A stretch of 64,000 nucleotides of DNA from positions 21,192,501 through 21,256,500 of the forward strand of contig JAWQUS010000027.1 in the NCBI GenBank assembly GCA_036365455.1, read 5' to 3'. The DNA comes from Macrosoma leucophasiata (lineage: Eukaryota; Arthropoda; Insecta; Lepidoptera; Hedylidae). This document shows, one piece after another, positions 1-10,929 of this stretch. Each line of letters starts with the position of its first letter. Position 1 is the stretch's first letter. A model generated the notes under the pieces. That model was not told the origin of the DNA, made no database searches, and worked only from the letters and a program-made list of their open reading frames with translations. The translations under genes and the position numbers were made by a program.

Positions 1-304
1 ATTAATGAATTCTTTCAAGAAAAATTAAATTAAGATATTAATAAATTATAGTAATAATATAAATAATATAGGTCTGTATATGTTAAAATACTAGGTATTT
101 AATTGAGTATAAATCATCCTCTCTCCTACATTGCGGTGCCCAACAGGGTCCATAATCCTAATGTTGTAGGTAATAGCTCAATAAAGTATTGAGTATTGAG
201 TATGACAAAGAATGACTCTTTTTCTTTTCTTTTTACTTTTTGTTATCAGTTTGTAAAGGGGAAAAGAGACATTCTACTGATATACTTTTACATTAGTTTA
301 TTAC

Positions 305-477
305 ATTTAGTTTTATCTTAGTGATATTCTTGACTTTACATATATTTTTTATCTTGTTTGACATGTATATCAATTGTTATTCGCTTTAATTTATTTTGTT
401 TGTTTTTGACGTGTCATAAGAGGTGCCTGTCACCCTAAATGAATAAATGAGTTTCTGATTCTGATTCTGATTCTGAG
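305..477 (+). mobile_element. LINE 3' UTR with (CTGATT)n tail
   Basis: 3' UTR remnant ending AAATAAATGAG followed by CTGATT hexamers. The core TCAATTGTTATTCGCTTTAA is shared with the 3' UTR of the LINE at 16490-17085. A second copy is antisense at 56605. Bases 1-300 are AT-rich; 145-172 may belong to the same 3' UTR, otherwise nothing was recognised. Confidence 0.55.
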
Positions 478-484
478 TATTGAG

Positions 485-1351
485 TATTAAAATAGACACC
501 TTTTACATTTACATATAATAAATGATGTTGACACAGCAAGAGTCATATATGTTGAAACCAGTTTTCAGTATTTGAGTGTATGGAATTGTTTAATTTGTTT
601 TTACTTCGAAATTTCAAACTAGGGAGTTAGTATCGTGATATTTATTGGTGGAAATCAGGTATAAGATATGCAATAATGTTGAATCAATACGAGTGATACA
701 TATTGATACATACACATCACATCATTACAAAATGCTTGAAAGTCATTCATTCTCCATGACTATATAACCGTAAACAACTTGGTAAAAAATCAATGGAGTA
801 GAGCGAAAGTTGCACCGCCCATAATCGCATATGTCTCATATGTCCCTCCGCAACGCCCTAAGCCGAAGCACGGACCCGCATGGGTCACCCTTAGGCAGTT
901 GCGCTAACTTTTTTGCTAGGCTGTAGCGCCTTCTGCTCTCGCCGATTGCCCGGTGAAGTAGACTAATGCCGTCTCGAGACAGAGGCCTACTTTTTTTTTT
1001 TTTTGTTTTAGGTCGGGTTTTATGTAGGCATAAAACCCGCCCTTAAAAAAAAAAAAAAGTATATAATCAATTTGTATGATGTGATGAAAAACGCTGCTCG
1101 CATGATGAAGCCTTAAATGACAATGCCGTGTATTATATATCACAAGTAAGCCATTAGCGAATGCAATATACATAAAGTTAACACCTGTTTGTATTATAGT
1201 TGACACACTTACACACGTGGCTTCTTATTGTGTCCGTAATCTGATATTAATAAGCTTAATAGCTTGTTTGTTCACACATAGGCTATATTTTTGCGAGACT
1301 GATTTTGACAATATTTTGAGTGGTGGGCAAATCACGGAAAGAGGAAAGAAG
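485..1351. other. No gene; hairpin at 991-1058
   Basis: Nothing coding is recognised. A T14 run (991-1004) and A14 run (1045-1058) flank an 11-bp perfect stem, CGGGTTTTATG (1014-1024) pairing with 1029-1039 across a 4-nt loop. This gives a strong symmetric foldback, probably a MITE remnant. Confidence 0.45.
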
Positions 1352-1639
1352 TTTTACTGGTGGTAGAGTTCCCGTGTAGGGACCACCACATTACCTCATC
1401 TGTCTGCCGCCAAATGGTAGTGTTCAGCACTATCATGTTTCGGTTAGATGGTAATACCCCGTAATAACTATCACAGAGTCATAACAACTAAGGTCTCAGT
1501 TATGGCAACGCATCTGCATTTTGACCTTTGGTCTTTATGTGGGTGTCATCACTTAACATGACACAAGCAATGAGGACAGAAAGTTCAAATTGAAACTTTG
1601 TGAACTCATTGCTTGGTTGCCACCTTCACTACATAAAAG
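1352..1639 (+). mobile_element. SINE-M (Metulj-like), subfamily II
   Basis: Starts TTTACTGGTGGTAGAGTTCC and ends with GTTTGCC-like sequence and ACATAAAA. It has the type II features (GAGTTCC...GTGTAGG, CCGGTTAGATGG). The 3' part is damaged. Confidence 0.75.
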
Positions 1640-1688
1640 AGTAGAAAGATTTTTAATTAATTGATTGCAAGTACATTGATGATCAAAG

Positions 1689-1985
1689 CGTGCATGGCCC
1701 CGCGGTTGGTGGGTGACCGGTAGTGGCAAATTAAAATGCGTGTTTCCGTGCTTCGGCGGGTACGTTAAGCCGTCGATCCCGGTTGCTATCGATAGATAGC
1801 AGTCATCAAACCTTGTCGGAGGCCTTATGGACGGTTTGAAATCATCCGACAGCGAGTTGGCCACTAACCCGTATCTCCACCAACACGCATTGGAGCAGCG
1901 TGGTGGAGTAAGCTCTAGGCGTCCCCCAAAAAGGGGAAAGACTCGTGCCTAGCAGTGGGACGTTGCAAGGGTTGCCATTATTGTT
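1689..1985 (+). mobile_element. 5S-derived SINE, copy 1 (internal deletion)
   Basis: Has the head GCATGGCCCCGCGG, then jumps to GGGTGACCGG; about 55 bp of the 5S-like region is missing. The body (GTTGCTATCGATAGATAGC, GGAGGCCTTATGGACGG) and the 3' end GTGGGACGT...GGGTTGCC are typical. Confidence 0.8.
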
Positions 1986-2049
1986 ATCGGTGACAGATGA
2001 ATTATGTAAAGTGATCACCTCGTTGGGGGCCTGTGTACACTTCGTCATC

Positions 2050-2275
2050 AGAAATGCGGTCGCCATTCGAGAACTCTTCTCCCCCAACGGCCGTTCTTCT
2101 AGGAATGCCCTGCCTACTGCCACTTGAGTTTCGCTATTCGTCGGACTACGTCGGTTACCTTGGTTCTCACGAGGATCTCCTCCTTTCAGACTCAATCTCG
2201 CAAGGAAACTCCAAGCATAGCTCTCTCCGTTGCTCTCTGCGTGACCTTAAGCCGTCTTATGAAGCCAATAATATC
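2050..2275 (-). mobile_element. RTE-clade LINE ORF2 remnant (family H), antisense
   Basis: The reverse complement carries the block equivalent to SLRDRIRNEEIR and the RTGRRS-type C-terminal region of family H (compare 18640-18960). It is frameshifted and truncated. It directly follows the 5S-derived SINE. Confidence 0.65.
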
Positions 2276-2473
2276 TAACTATATATAGTTATCTTAATTG
2301 AATCTTCTATTTCAAATGTATACATCAAAAGTAATCAAAACACACATAATTCACAGCGTATTGAAAAGAAATCTTTTCGAAAGCAGACGTATGATCTTGA
2401 CCTAGCAATAGCAATTAATCAGATATCTTCCGCCAACGAAACTAATATTTTGAACACTCATTATTTATATTAG

Positions 2474-2896
2474 TTGAACGCGGTCGAGATGAGATCTTTG
2501 CGCAAGATCTGCGGTGTATCACTCACCGATCGCGTTCGTAATGAAGATGTAAGAAAGAGACTTTGTGTGAATGATAGTATCGGTGTAAAAATGAAAAAAG
2601 GCATGCACCGATGGTTCGGGCATATAGAAAGAATGTCGAATGAGCGAATGATTAAACAGATATACAATGCGAATGTGGATGGTTGCAGAGGCCCAGGAAC
2701 ACCAAGGCTGACCTACCATGACCAAATAGGTCGAGTTCTGTCTGATGGTGGGGTCAAAAGTCTTAGGAATCGGCGTGCATGTATGAAGAGAATGATGAAG
2801 GTAGACGAGGCACGAGAGGTTTGTCAGAACCGGGATGTCTGGCGCTCTACACTCTCTGCTTACCCCGTTAGGGACCTGGCGTGAAGATACATACAT
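2474..2896 (+). mobile_element. RTE-type LINE ORF2 C-terminus (family R) with tail
   Basis: Open from 2474 to 2884. The protein contains VEMRSLRKICGVSLTDRVRN, then MHRWFGHIERMSNERM, then PGTPRLTYHDQIG, and ends PVRDLA just before the 3' tail of ACATA units. This is the C-terminal domain after the reverse transcriptase in RTE-like elements. It is 5'-truncated, with no RT domain and no start of its own, so it is a retrotransposon remnant rather than a host gene. Close copies lie at 9055-9767, 24912-25150 and 35048-35295. Confidence 0.85.
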
Positions 2897-2899
2897 TAT

Positions 2900-4090
2900 T
2901 TATATTACAACACTTTTCGTGATTTGGCCTGTCAAGATACAGAAATCTGAATCTGTCAATTTTTGAACGCCCCATGTCTCACAGATCGTATTTCACACTT
3001 CCGGACTGCCGGACGTCCGGACCGGAACTGATTTCTTAAAAATGCGCATAAAAAATATCTAGACCGCCTATCGTGATGATTTCAACGACAGTTACTTGCT
3101 AAATAAATTGTCTTTATATATATATATATGAATCTCGAATTTCCAATAAGAAAGATAATCACGAAAAAAATGTTCGAAAAATGCGATCCTTGTATAAGAT
3201 TTTTTGTTTCGATATTAGCTACTGTTGTGGCATAAATTGAATAAAACGACTTCAATAAAACTTCAAATATAGCCTATATATTACATTCAAGTAATTATCT
3301 AACAGAATAATTTCGAATCTATAGTAAAAATTTTGCAATTTTTAAAATCTAAAATGACGTTAGATAACGCTAGTAAAAAAAATATCGAATTACATATTTA
3401 TGCTGATTTCTCATACGTGTTCATAATTAATGTTATTTATGTTTACAGAAGCGTTATAATATTTTTTAATCAAATACGATGAAATATGAGAAAATATGAG
3501 AAGAAAAAACTCACCAATCCAACGTGAAAATCACTCACACAAAATCACTTAAATTCACGCATTGCACTAGTATAATACCTTTATTGTTCTAAAAACACAC
3601 ATTTACTTTGTTTCTCATCATATTTATGCACAAAACACTGTATTTTACTTTGAAAATCACTGAAACAATTAAAATAACAATAAAAAACCACTTGAAACAT
3701 GACACCACCATGACACTTGACACGCGCCATAAATAAAATATTTTTTTAAAATATTTAATTGTTTCTGGATCTCAGGTGTTAGTTCAATTGAATGGCAAAT
3801 TTTATATTCTACACTATGTGCCAGAGAGTTTTATACAAAATAAACTCTGTTTTCTTAAAATTAAGTTTGAAATTGCAGTGGCGGTCTGACCGCATACGGC
3901 CGTTCAAGTTTTTTAGCAGGTGCACGTTCCATTTAGCGCCCGGCCATTTACGGCCCATTGAGCAGAGAAAGGTTTTAAGTAATAATTGTAATATTAATTT
4001 GTGGTCTGGTGTGAACAAATATAATTTAGAGATTTTTGTAGATATTTTTGGACACCTTACGATAGAGCGATATTTTTAGGGTGCAATGTT
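2900..4090. other. AT-rich stretch, nothing assigned
   Basis: A (TA)n run near 3115-3129 and short GC-richer pieces at 3000-3030 and 3880-3960. The longest open frame (3792-4079) shows no domain or codon signal. Confidence 0.5.
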
Positions 4091-4092
4091 AC

Positions 4093-4385
4093 TGCCTCGT
4101 TGGCGCAGTGGTCTAAATCGCGATGATGAAGCCCGAGCTCCCGGGTTCAATACCCAGGTCGGGAAAAACTGTTATTGGGTGTTCCTGTTAGGAAATTCCC
4201 AGTAGTAGCCTGGAGTCTGATACTCATGCCTCGGAGAGCACGTAAAGCCGTCGGTGCTGTGCCCGATCTCTCTCCGGCCGTAACGGATTGCCGTCCTATC
4301 GGGCTATGAGAGTGAAGGAATAGAAAGTACATCTGTGTTTGTGCATGCACTTGTGGACTATAACATCTCACGCGCTGGACCCCAT
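4093..4385 (+). mobile_element. tRNA-derived SINE, separate family
   Basis: The tRNA-like head GCCTCGTTGGCGCAGTGG (A box) is followed by GGGTTCAATACCC (B box), then a GC-rich body ending near GCGCTGGACCCC. It is unlike SINE-B, T or G. One copy is seen. Confidence 0.65.
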
Positions 4386-4392
4386 AGAGATT

Positions 4393-4498
4393 GGCGTGAA
4401 GTTATGTTTATGAATGTGAAGTAATTTGCGAGCGATAGATACACAGAATATTGCGTAATCGACGCTACGCATTCCTTCTGTGGTTAAGCAATAATTGT
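4393..4498. repeat. ~105-bp repeat, partner of 5636-5749
   Basis: GCGTGAAGT...GCGAGCGATAGATAC...CAGAATATTG..TAAT...GCATTC matches 5636-5749 in order and spacing. The family is unknown and the two copies lie 1.2 kb apart in direct orientation. Confidence 0.6.
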
Positions 4499-4515
4499 CT
4501 TGTACTGCCTCCTGA

Positions 4516-4866
4516 AGCGCGCTTGGACCCGCGGCTGGTGTAGGTCGGAAGCGATCTACTCGGTTAAGCGATACGGGCGCAGTCGGGTGTGTGATGGGTG
4601 ACCGCTATTGGCAAATTAAAATGCGCGTTTCCGTGTTTCGGAAGGCACGTAAAGCCATCGGTCCCGGTTGTTATCGATATGTAGCAGTCGTTAAACCTTG
4701 TCGGAGGCCTTATGGGCGGTTTGAAAACATCCGACAGCGGGTTGGCCACTAACCCGTATCTCCACCAACCCGCATTGGAGCAGCGTGGTGGAGTAAGCTC
4801 CAGACCTCCTCCCAAGAAGGGGAGAGACTCGTGCGCCACAGTGGGACGTACAGGGTTGCCCTTATA
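4516..4866 (+). mobile_element. 5S-derived SINE, copy 2
   Basis: Nearly full length. The 5S-like region CGGTTAAGCGATACGGGC and GATGGGTGACCGC is present. The body runs to AGTGGGACGTACAGGGTTGCC. Confidence 0.85.
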
Positions 4867-4937
4867 CTACCTCAATTGTGAACTGCCCTAGGGATGGGAG
4901 TTCACTACTATCACGCTGAAGTCTTAGATACAATCCC

Positions 4938-5050
4938 TGGGTTAGAAGAGATTTTCCATTTTTGGAAGTTTCCCAGTGCCGCTCTCGGGGATTGGTAATG
5001 GTCCTGCAGATGTCAAAGATTCGCCATCTTTTGGCATAGAACGAAGTGTA
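4938..5050 (+). mobile_element. SINE-B middle fragment
   Basis: GATTTTCCATTTTTGGAAG, TTTCCCAGTGCC and GGTAATGGTCCTGCAGATGT match the SINE-B body. Head and tail are missing. Confidence 0.5.
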
Positions 5051-5192
5051 ACTGGTGAATCATGAATGTTTTTGTATATAGCCGTTGACTTAAATGTACT
5101 AAAGTACTGAACAAAACCCACCTTGGAAGCACGGTTCCAGTTTTCAGAAGTCGAATTACCACACTTTCCCATAGTAACATGACATATGACGT

Positions 5193-5524
5193 CTTTTTTT
5201 ATGTAATCAAAGTGGCAAACAAGCATGCAGTTCACATTGATGTTAAGTGATGACTGTACTATTTATTTTTAGCAATAACACATGCGAGCGAACTTTAAAA
5301 ATTGATGACTGCAGCCTATAGACACTTACACAAAGACCAGAGGTCAAAATACAGATGCGTTAGCATTTCTAAGGCCTAAGTGCTCTCTGTGCCAGGGCCG
5401 TACATTACCACCTTACCGGAACACGATAGTGCTGAACACTACCATTTAGCGGCAAGTATATTAAGTTGTGCGGTGGTGGTTAAGTCCGCGAGCTCCGTCA
5501 CTGGAGCTCTACCACCAGTAGAAC
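5193..5524 (-). mobile_element. SINE-M with a 47-bp internal insertion
   Basis: Antisense, from the T-run at 5193 to CTCTACCACCAGTA. A 47-bp insert (5256-5302) is bracketed by TGATGACT at 5248-5255 and 5303-5310. It is otherwise a subfamily I copy. Confidence 0.85.
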
Positions 5525-5635
5525 TTCTTACAAAATATCTGTGAAATCAATTTAAAAACGGAACCGTCAGTTTGTTCCCATTGTCTTATCTATATTAATC
5601 TAATTTTATATACCTTAGCCTCCTTCAGGGCATAA

Positions 5636-5749
5636 AAGCGTGAAGTAACGATTATGAATGTTAAATAATTTGCAAGCGATAGATACTCGTAAACAGAATA
5701 TTGTGTAATTGGCGTTAAGCATTCTGTCATCGGTTTAGCAATGAGAATC
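5636..5749. repeat. ~110-bp repeat, partner of 4393-4498
   Basis: Second copy of the repeat described at 4393. The shared AATTTGC(A/G)AGCGATAGATAC block is recognisable. Confidence 0.6.
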
Positions 5750-5967
5750 GCCTAGTTTATATTATGACCTGCTTCACTATAATTCAAATTATATGATTGC
5801 TAATTTAAAATAATTACTAATGCGAATATAATGTAATTATTTACAACTGTTACATGTAATCTTGAATTAAGTTATAATTCACACGTCTCTGTCAGTAAAA
5901 TTGAGTTTACAAGTAACGAAATGTTATTTTACATACGTTGAATAGTATATTTATTTTCTCTGATGTT

Positions 5968-6118
5968 GTTGTTTTTTTTTTTTTTTTTTTATGTAATAAA
6001 AGTGGCAAACAAGCATGCAGTTCACATTGATGTTAAGTGATGACTGCAGCCTATAGACACCCACACAATGACCAGAGGTCAAAATGCAGATGCGCTGCCA
6101 CTCCTGAGGCATTAGGTG
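5968..6118 (-). mobile_element. SINE-M, 5'-truncated
   Basis: The T-run (about 20) is followed by ATGTAATAAAAGTGGCAAAC and the 3' 40% of SINE-M, ending near the CCTGAGGC block. Downstream, 6120-6876 is AT-rich with nothing assigned. Confidence 0.8.
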
Positions 6119-6876
6119 ATATGCCAAAGACAGATTATTTGTTAGCATACCGGACCAATTATAGATGTTTTTAAAATTGTAGTGTTTATTAATTTTATTT
6201 TTTAAAAACAACTGCGTAAGCCTGCTTCGTCTTTAAAGAACTTCTAAAATGTAACTATTTGATGAAATGTTTTATGTGTGTTCCTCAATTACCCTTTCCT
6301 CAATAAAACTTAACCAATTTTAAGATTTTCAACCTTTTTGTTATCAGATAGAAATATTATCTGTCTTCACCTAGGGTTTTTGTAATTAAAAACCCTAAAA
6401 TGAAGACAGGCGTGTACTTTGTTTAATACTACGAGTATATTATTATGTCTTATAATTTCAAAATGCGAAATCCCATCGTTCAAATGTATGGATTATGCCA
6501 AAGGTAGACATGCAAATAAATATGAAGATTATAAAATGTTTCATGCGTATGCAATGACGTTTTTTATTATCATACTAAGATGAGATACGCAGCGGTTTAA
6601 AGATATATTTGCACTGGACGTTTTAAAAATATTAATATTTTCACATCTACGTAGATAAATGCGTGTCTTCTCTTTGTGGTACCGTAGTAACAAAATATTA
6701 AAAGAAATAATAGTTTGAAATGTCTTCAATTTAGTTTTAATTGAAATTATTCCTTTCAAGGATTTGCGGATTTGGAGTACAGTTTCCATTTTACAGATTT
6801 TTTCGACCGTCAAACATGTATGAATAGCGAAAAACCCTAACAAAATAATGGTTTAGATAAATTTAAAGTGGTATTT

Positions 6877-7125
6877 TACTGGTGGTAGAGGTCTAGTGAC
6901 GGTGCTCGAGGGCGTATGCACCACCGCATTACCTAACCTTCTTGCCGTTAAATGGTAGTGCACTATTGTGTTCCGGATATATGAAATGAAATAAAATTCA
7001 GGTGTTAACGTACGTGTAATTTTCACCTAAGCCTCAGAAGTAACAACGCATCTATATTTAAATATCTGGTTTCATGTAGTTGTTTACAGGCTACAGTTTT
7101 ACTTATTGATAGTAAGTAACTTTGA
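6877..7125 (+). mobile_element. SINE-M, old diverged copy
   Basis: The 5' part TTTACTGGTGGTAGAGG...CACCACCGCATTACCTAA is clear; the 3' half is eroded but alignable. Confidence 0.65.
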
Positions 7126-7469
7126 AATTAACTCTAGTTTACCATTAAATATGCAAAAGAAAATCCGCTACGTATACAGACAGCCTATTCCAGTCGACAT
7201 TGGCACTTCTGTGTTGCAACTAACTCCACCGCTTCCCTGTTGGTAATATTTAACATTACACAGTTTCATGAGTTACATAAAATCCAGTTTGGTCTGTATG
7301 TCATTTTTATTTGAAACACGTCCACAATGTTGACTCACGGGTCACGTTTTTAGGGGTCAAGGTTTTTTGTGAATAAAGTAATCAGTTCTTAATCTAGTGT
7401 TTCGCTTGGGAAAGTTTAGCTGTTTGGGGAGTTTGAATATTAACCTAAGGTGATACCTACCTTGTGAAG

Positions 7470-7763
7470 TCTTTATTTTTTGTGTAATGGAAGTGGTAAA
7501 CAAGCATGCAGTTCACATTGATGTTAAGTGATGACTGCAGCCTATAGACACCCACACAAAGACCAAGGTCAAAATGCAGATGCGTTACCACTCCTGAGGC
7601 CTAAGGTCTTATGCCTCTGTGCCGGAAATTACAGGGCCGTACATTACCACCTGACCGGAACACGATAGTGTTGAACACTACCATTTAGCGGCAAGTATAT
7701 TAGGTAATGCGGTGGTGCCTACGCCCGCGAGCTCCGTCCCTGGAGCTCTACCACCAGTAAAAT
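7470..7763 (-). mobile_element. SINE-M, subfamily I, full length
   Basis: From TTTTTTGTGTAATGGAAG to GGAGCTCTACCACCAGTAAA. It has all subfamily I diagnostic blocks (CCTGACCGGAACACG, GCGAGCTCCGT). Confidence 0.9.
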
Positions 7764-7771
7764 TTGTATGT

Positions 7772-7815
7772 ATGTCACGCCAATCCCCTTACCGGGAATA
7801 TTGTGGATCACCAAA
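7772..7815 (-). mobile_element. Family R LINE tail fragment, antisense
   Basis: GTATGTATGTCACGCC is the inverted 3' tail of family R (reverse complement of GGCGTGAAGATACATACATA). Only the end is left. Confidence 0.45.
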
Positions 7816-7865
7816 TATCTCGGAAATTACACAACTTCCGTATATCTTCCATACAAATCAACAAC

Positions 7866-7975
7866 ACCATCCAAAAAATGACAGACTGTTATGCATCGGT
7901 AATAAACGCTATGACTATTCCCCTCCGGTCTGCCGCGGCGGCCGGTGGCCCGCGTGGCTCTATGCCTGATTGTAA
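7866..7975 (-). repeat. Family F repeat, partial
   Basis: GACAGACTGTTATGCATCGG, TAATAAACGCTATG, CCCCTCCGGTC and GCCGGTGGCCCGCGT are shared with 11335-11520, 12345-12425, 13936-14118 and 30431-30605. Confidence 0.6.
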
Positions 7976-8321
7976 AGTCGTTGCGAGGATGCGTCCCCTC
8001 CGGACTTCCCTACTGGGCTTTCATGCCTGAACTTTAACTATTCACCGGCTCCGATTGGAATAGTTGCATCTCTATCTCTGCTCCAAATTTCATGTAAATC
8101 TGTTCGGCCCTCTTATGAGTGAAAGAGTAACTAACATCCATCGTAACTTTCACATTTAACATAAACTAGCCTTTTCTCGATGTTTTGCTCCCATTTCATT
8201 TTTATAAAAAGTATCCTATATTACTTTTAATACCTCCAAGAATATGTGTACAAAGTTTCATGATGATTGGGTAATTATCGTGTGAAAATTTAACAAACAA
8301 ACTTACATTTGCATTTATTAT

Positions 8322-8535
8322 ATAACTAGCGGCCCTCCCCGGCTTCGCGGTGTAATATTACCTACCCCTCGTATTGATCTTAGCGTGATATTATAAAGCC
8401 TAAAGCCTTCCTCGATAAATGAGCTATCTAACACTGAAATATTTTTTCAAATCGGATCAGTAGTTTCTGAGATTAGCGCTTTCAAACAAACAAACAAACA
8501 AACAAAGACACTCTTCAGCTGTATGATATTATAGT
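8322..8535 (+). mobile_element. Short Helitron-like repeat
   Basis: Starts ACTAGCGGCCCTCCCCGGCTTCG and ends in (AAAC)n and ATAGTATAG. This layout is common in lepidopteran non-autonomous repeats with a CTAG terminus. The class is tentative. Confidence 0.4.
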
Positions 8536-8587
8536 ATAGATTATTGTAGATGTCTGTCTGTGATATCCAACATAATAATATAATCAC

Positions 8588-8626
8588 ATGTTTTTAAATA
8601 GTGTTGTTAAACACTATTTAAAAACA
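8588..8626. repeat. Perfect short hairpin
   Basis: TGTTTTTAAATAGTGTT pairs with AACACTATTTAAAAACA across a very short loop. No element context is recognised. Confidence 0.7.
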
Positions 8627-8859
8627 TACCATCAACTATTGCATACCGTCGATTCTTTCCAACGCCGATTTTCGACACAGTATCCCATCACTTTTTGGCA
8701 GTCTGGGAAAAGTATGAACAATAGCGTGGCAAATAATGCATTGTGTGTGACCTAGGCACAACTGGGGCATGGGAGTGATTGATAGAAATGTATTATTTTG
8801 TTTTTCTTGGTCGAGGTTGAATCATTGAGTATTTTTTTATAACCAATATGTACTATCAG

Positions 8860-9767
8860 GGATTTGGCCGTTTAATCTCATATGAATGTGAATAAAACGA
8901 AAGTATTACCCCCTTATTCATAAACGTATATTAGCTAAAGTGTTGGTAATCTCTCCTTTGTCTTTTTCTGTCCTGCACATTTGACATTGCAACTGACAAA
9001 GACAAAGCATTCTATAGCTAAAACGTATCTGATGTACGTTTATGAATAAGGGGGTTGGTATTTGAAAGAGATGGACAGAGAACAAATGCAAGGGTAGTAG
9101 TAGATGATGCAGTGTTAGAACAGGTGGATGAAATTGTATATCTTGGATGTGCTTTTAGCAAGGATGGTAGGTACACCGCTGACATAGAAAGGAGAGTGCT
9201 TGCTGGGAATAGCGAGAATGAAGCGTTGGGTAAGCAGCTAGAATTAAAAAATCTCATCCAGCGGGCTCGTTTAGCTGTACATAATGCTGTACTTACTCCA
9301 ACGCTTTTATATGGAAGCGAGAGCTGGATATGCAGGAAAGAGCATGAAAGTAAATTAAGCGCGGTGGAGATGAGATCTCTGCGCAAGATCTGCGGTGTAT
9401 CGCTCACCGATCGCGTTCGTAATGAAGATGTAAGAAAAAGGCTGGGTGTGAATGAGAGTATCGGTGTAAAAATGAAAAAAGGCATGCTCCGATGGTTCGG
9501 GCGTACTATAGAAAGAATGTCGAATGAGCGAATGACTAAACAGATATACATTGCGAATGTGGATGGTTGCAGAGGCCCAGGAAGACCAAGACTGACTTAC
9601 CAAATAGGTCGAGTTCTGTTGGATGATGCGGTCAAAAGTCTTAGGAATCGGCGTGCATGTATGATGAAAGTAGATGAGGCACGAGAGGTATGTCAGGACC
9701 GGGATATCTGGCGCTCTTCATTCTCTGTCTACCCCGTTAGGGACCTGGCGTGAAGATACATAATCTC
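8860..9767 (+). mobile_element. RTE-type LINE ORF2 3' part (family R), longest copy
   Basis: Reads MNVNKTKVLVFERDG across a MITE insertion point (8908-9055). It continues open to 9753 with VYLGCAFSKDGRYTADIERR, TLLYGSESW, VEMRSLRKICGVSLTDRVRN, MLRWFGRTIERMSNERM and the terminal PVRDLA. This is the post-catalytic and C-terminal region of RTE reverse transcriptase. The catalytic YxDD block is not present, so the copy is 5'-truncated. A small in-frame loss near 9600 removes the HD of the TYHDQ block. Confidence 0.85.
8908..9055. mobile_element. MITE with ~20-bp TIRs inside the LINE
   Basis: The left end ACCCCCTTATTCATAAACGT is mirrored at the right end. Flanks are TTA (left) and TTG (right). 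A second copy at 35733-35861 has CTA/TTA, suggesting a 3-bp TTA duplication of the PIF/Harbinger type. It is too short to encode anything. Confidence 0.8.
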
Positions 9768-9779
9768 ATGTGCTTTTCT

Positions 9780-10415
9780 TCATTGATGGCATGCTTGTTT
9801 GCCATATTCATTACATACGAAAAATACACAGTAAAGACCTAAAAGAATATGTTCTCCATTAAAATAAAGTTGAACAATACAGTCAGGGATAGAACCCAGA
9901 ATCTAAGCCCATTAGCGGCCTACCACTAAGAATCTAAGATATTTGATTATGAAACAATTCCTAATACATGCATATCGAGGTTAAGAATGGATACGTTTCA
10001 TTAATTGTTCACTTATATCATTAATTACAATGAAACATCCATACATCATTTTCAGCCTTCCAAAGCCTTGTTTTAATGAATAGATTAATGATATTGTCAT
10101 TAATTATAAAGTAAATTGCTGCAATTATTTATATCGTTCCATTTAATTTTCACAAACGTTGGGAAGTTTTAACTCAGGCTGTCTATAAAACCAATTATGG
10201 ATTTAACTTCAACTGTAATCGTTAATAATTATTTTATAACGGAAATCGTCAGCTTATACAGTTGATGTAATTATACCTCATAAGTATAGTTATAATTGGT
10301 TCTATTCTGCATAGCACTATCGCCCCATCCAGGCCGCGTCGCGCCGCGCTTGCTCCCAGCCCTTAGCACGATCCGCGTGGTCGTTCGAATCTACAGAATA
10401 GATAACTATTCCGTG
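9780..10415. other. No gene seen
   Basis: A SINE-M 3' scrap at about 9786-9828, then AT-rich sequence. A GC-rich spot at 10325-10385 has no identifiable feature. Confidence 0.45.
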
Positions 10416-10419
10416 TTCG

Positions 10420-10630
10420 TATCAACCAAAAGGAGCCGAATCCGTTAAAAAAAGATGTGCTCGTGTCATCTTGTCTCGCTTAGTCTCGCTGTCACTCCAC
10501 TTTGCCGGTTGACGTACTTCACTCAGCCACTCGCGTCTAAAAACCGACACAAAGAGGAGTGACAGCGAGGTTAAGCGAGACAAGACGACACGAGCATACC
10601 TTTATTTAACGGATTCGGCTCCTTTTGATA
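10420..10630. mobile_element. Foldback element, ~77-bp arms
   Basis: AAAAGGAGCCGAATCCGTTA...GCTCGTGTC..CTTGTCTCGCTTA...CGCTGTCACTCC at 10427-10503 is mirrored at about 10552-10627 with few mismatches. The ~50-bp centre is non-coding. Confidence 0.8.
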
Positions 10631-10639
10631 CTGCGCATC

Positions 10640-10927
10640 GTTTTTTTTATGTTATGGAAATGGCAAACAAGCATGCAACTCACATCGATGTTAAGTGATG
10701 ACTGCAGCCTATAGACACCCACACAAAGACTAAGGTCAAAATGCAGATGCGTTACCACTCCTGAGGCCTAAGGTGTTATGCCCCTGTGCCGAAAATTACA
10801 GGGCCGTACATTACCACCTGACCGGAACACGATAGTGCTGAACACTACCATTTAGCGATAAGTATATAAGATAATGCGGTGGTGCCTACACCCGCCAGCT
10901 CCGTCACTGGAGCTCTACCACCAGTAA
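10640..10927 (-). mobile_element. SINE-M, subfamily I, full length
   Basis: T8 then ATGTTATGGAAATGGC at the tail end; CTCTACCACCAGTAAA at the head end. Confidence 0.9.
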
Positions 10928-10929
10928 AT

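Noticed and set aside
3792..4079. 95-codon + strand frame before a SINE
   Set aside because: No domain or splice signal; composition shifts abruptly within it.
6541..6843. 100-codon − strand frame
   Set aside because: AT-rich, biased to Ile/Lys/Asn/Phe as expected by chance; no motif.
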